This document shows, piece after piece, positions 5,376 through 5,887 of a DNA stretch of 5,887 nucleotides; position 1 is the first letter of the stretch, and each line of letters starts with the position of its first letter. The notes under the pieces were generated by a model, which was not told the DNA's origin, searched no databases, and saw only the letters and a list, made by a program, of their open reading frames with translations. The stretch lies in assembly GCA_903832475.1 (NCBI GenBank), contig CAILBQ010000155.1, positions 1-5,887 of the forward strand. Reading direction: 5' to 3'. The translations under genes and the position numbers were made by a program. The stretch comes from an uncultured Acidobacteriota bacterium. Its GTDB lineage: Bacteria > Acidobacteriota > Terriglobia > Terriglobales > Acidobacteriaceae.

Positions 5376-5887
5376 GGCCGCTGGCTCTTGAGTCGGACGC
5401 CTGGCAGGAATTTTCCACAGACTGCGCGAAACGCCAGGCTGAGTTTCGTCGCTTTTGAAATCGACGGACGAGCGGCAAGCACGTCGTAGTCGCACTTTTC
5501 GATGGCACGCAGTATTTCTAATCCGCCACGACTGAACAGGTCCAGATCCAAAGCAAGGTCAGCATCGACCTTGCCGATCAGCGGAAGCCCTTCGGCAAAG
5601 AGGGTGCGCGCCCAGAGCACTTGATCCGCCAACAGGGCGCGAAATTCCGCTGGAGAATGGCCTGACGCTACTCCATCGGCAATCATGGATTCCGTCACGC
5701 GAAACCGATCCATCGCATCCTGGGGGAGATAGATGCGGTTGCGGTCGCGATAGTCAGGGGCAACATCCTGCCAGAAATTCGCCAGCTGCAAAGCCGAACA
5801 GGTTGCGTCAGACAAACGGAAGCGCTCAGCGTCGGAATATCCACAGGTGTACAACACGAGACGCCCAACGGGATTGGCTGAGAAGCG
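5372..5887 (-). CDS. hpnC: Hydroxysqualene synthase HpnC, C-terminal part
   Basis: HpnC converts presqualene diphosphate to hydroxysqualene, the middle step between HpnD and HpnE. It is a paralogue of HpnD in the squalene/phytoene synthase family. The visible 171 residues run off the right window edge in frame, starting at RFSANPVGRLVLYTCGYSD, the conserved SANPVGRLVL segment. An apparent start at 5857 is an internal GTG and not the true start. The second Asp-rich motif is intact in LQLANFWQDVAPDYRDRN (34-50, Asp41 and Asp45), followed by RIYLPQD. Roughly the first 110-130 residues, including the first Asp-rich motif, lie outside the window, judged from the usual family length. The TGA stop (5374-5372) overlaps the hpnD ATG. 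The SANPVGRL and NFWQDV signatures distinguish it from HpnD and support the HpnC call. Confidence 0.93.
   Translation of the reverse strand, partial: RFSANPVGRLVLYTCGYSDAERFRLSDATCSALQLANFWQDVAPDYRDRNRIYLPQDAMDRFRVTESMIADGVASGHSPAEFRALLADQVLWARTLFAEGLPLIGKVDADLALDLDLFSRGGLEILRAIEKCDYDVLAARPSISKATKLSLAFRAVCGKFLPGVRLKSQRP

Noticed and set aside
5376..5495. Forty-residue N-terminal extension of HpnD
   Set aside because: It would overlap the hpnC coding region by about 120 bases and adds residues that read as out-of-frame hpnC. The ATGA junction at 5372-5375 is a better start.
5857..5857. GTG at 5857 as the start of hpnC
   Set aside because: The frame continues to the window edge and encodes the conserved SANPVGRLVL segment, so this GTG is an internal valine.
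1..5887. Search for a CRISPR array, insertion sequence, integrase, tRNA or toxin-antitoxin pair
   Set aside because: No spaced direct repeats, transposase or integrase motifs, tRNA-like cloverleaf or toxin-like gene pair were recognised by eye. The window is nearly filled by ordinary coding sequence.

Overview
The window suggests a member of the Acidobacteriota, probably class Terriglobia. The evidence is moderately high GC, a uvrA gene followed by an exported TPR protein, two small exported helical proteins of a type I associate with acidobacterial genomes, and a bacterial squalene (hopanoid precursor) operon. This placement is inference from gene content. No rRNA or other taxonomic marker is present.

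The plus-strand half (1-2888) holds the last 104 codons of uvrA, then an exported 442-residue TPR protein that starts at GTG, then two small exported proteins of 153 and 185 residues with no recognised domain. The gaps are 122, 36 and 62 bases, so the TPR gene and the first small gene are probably co-transcribed and the second may be. All three proteins downstream of uvrA have N-terminal export signals and mostly helical sequence, which points to a cell-envelope role unrelated to UvrA's cytoplasmic DNA repair.

The minus-strand half (5887 down to 2969) is a tight hpnC-hpnD-hpnE operon running toward the plus-strand genes. hpnC is cut by the right window edge. Its TGA overlaps the hpnD ATG as ATGA, and hpnD and hpnE are four bases apart. 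Together the three enzymes turn two farnesyl diphosphates into squalene: HpnD makes presqualene diphosphate, HpnC makes hydroxysqualene and HpnE reduces it to squalene. Squalene then normally feeds a squalene-hopene cyclase, which is not in the window.

The two halves converge across an 80-base gap (2889-2968) with only a weak inverted repeat. No tRNA, rRNA, CRISPR array, insertion sequence or integrase is visible. The two main points of interest are the unnamed pair of exported proteins beside the TPR gene, and the unusual uvrA segment at the left edge, which coincides with an inverted repeat. I do not see a clearly new defence or mobile system here.
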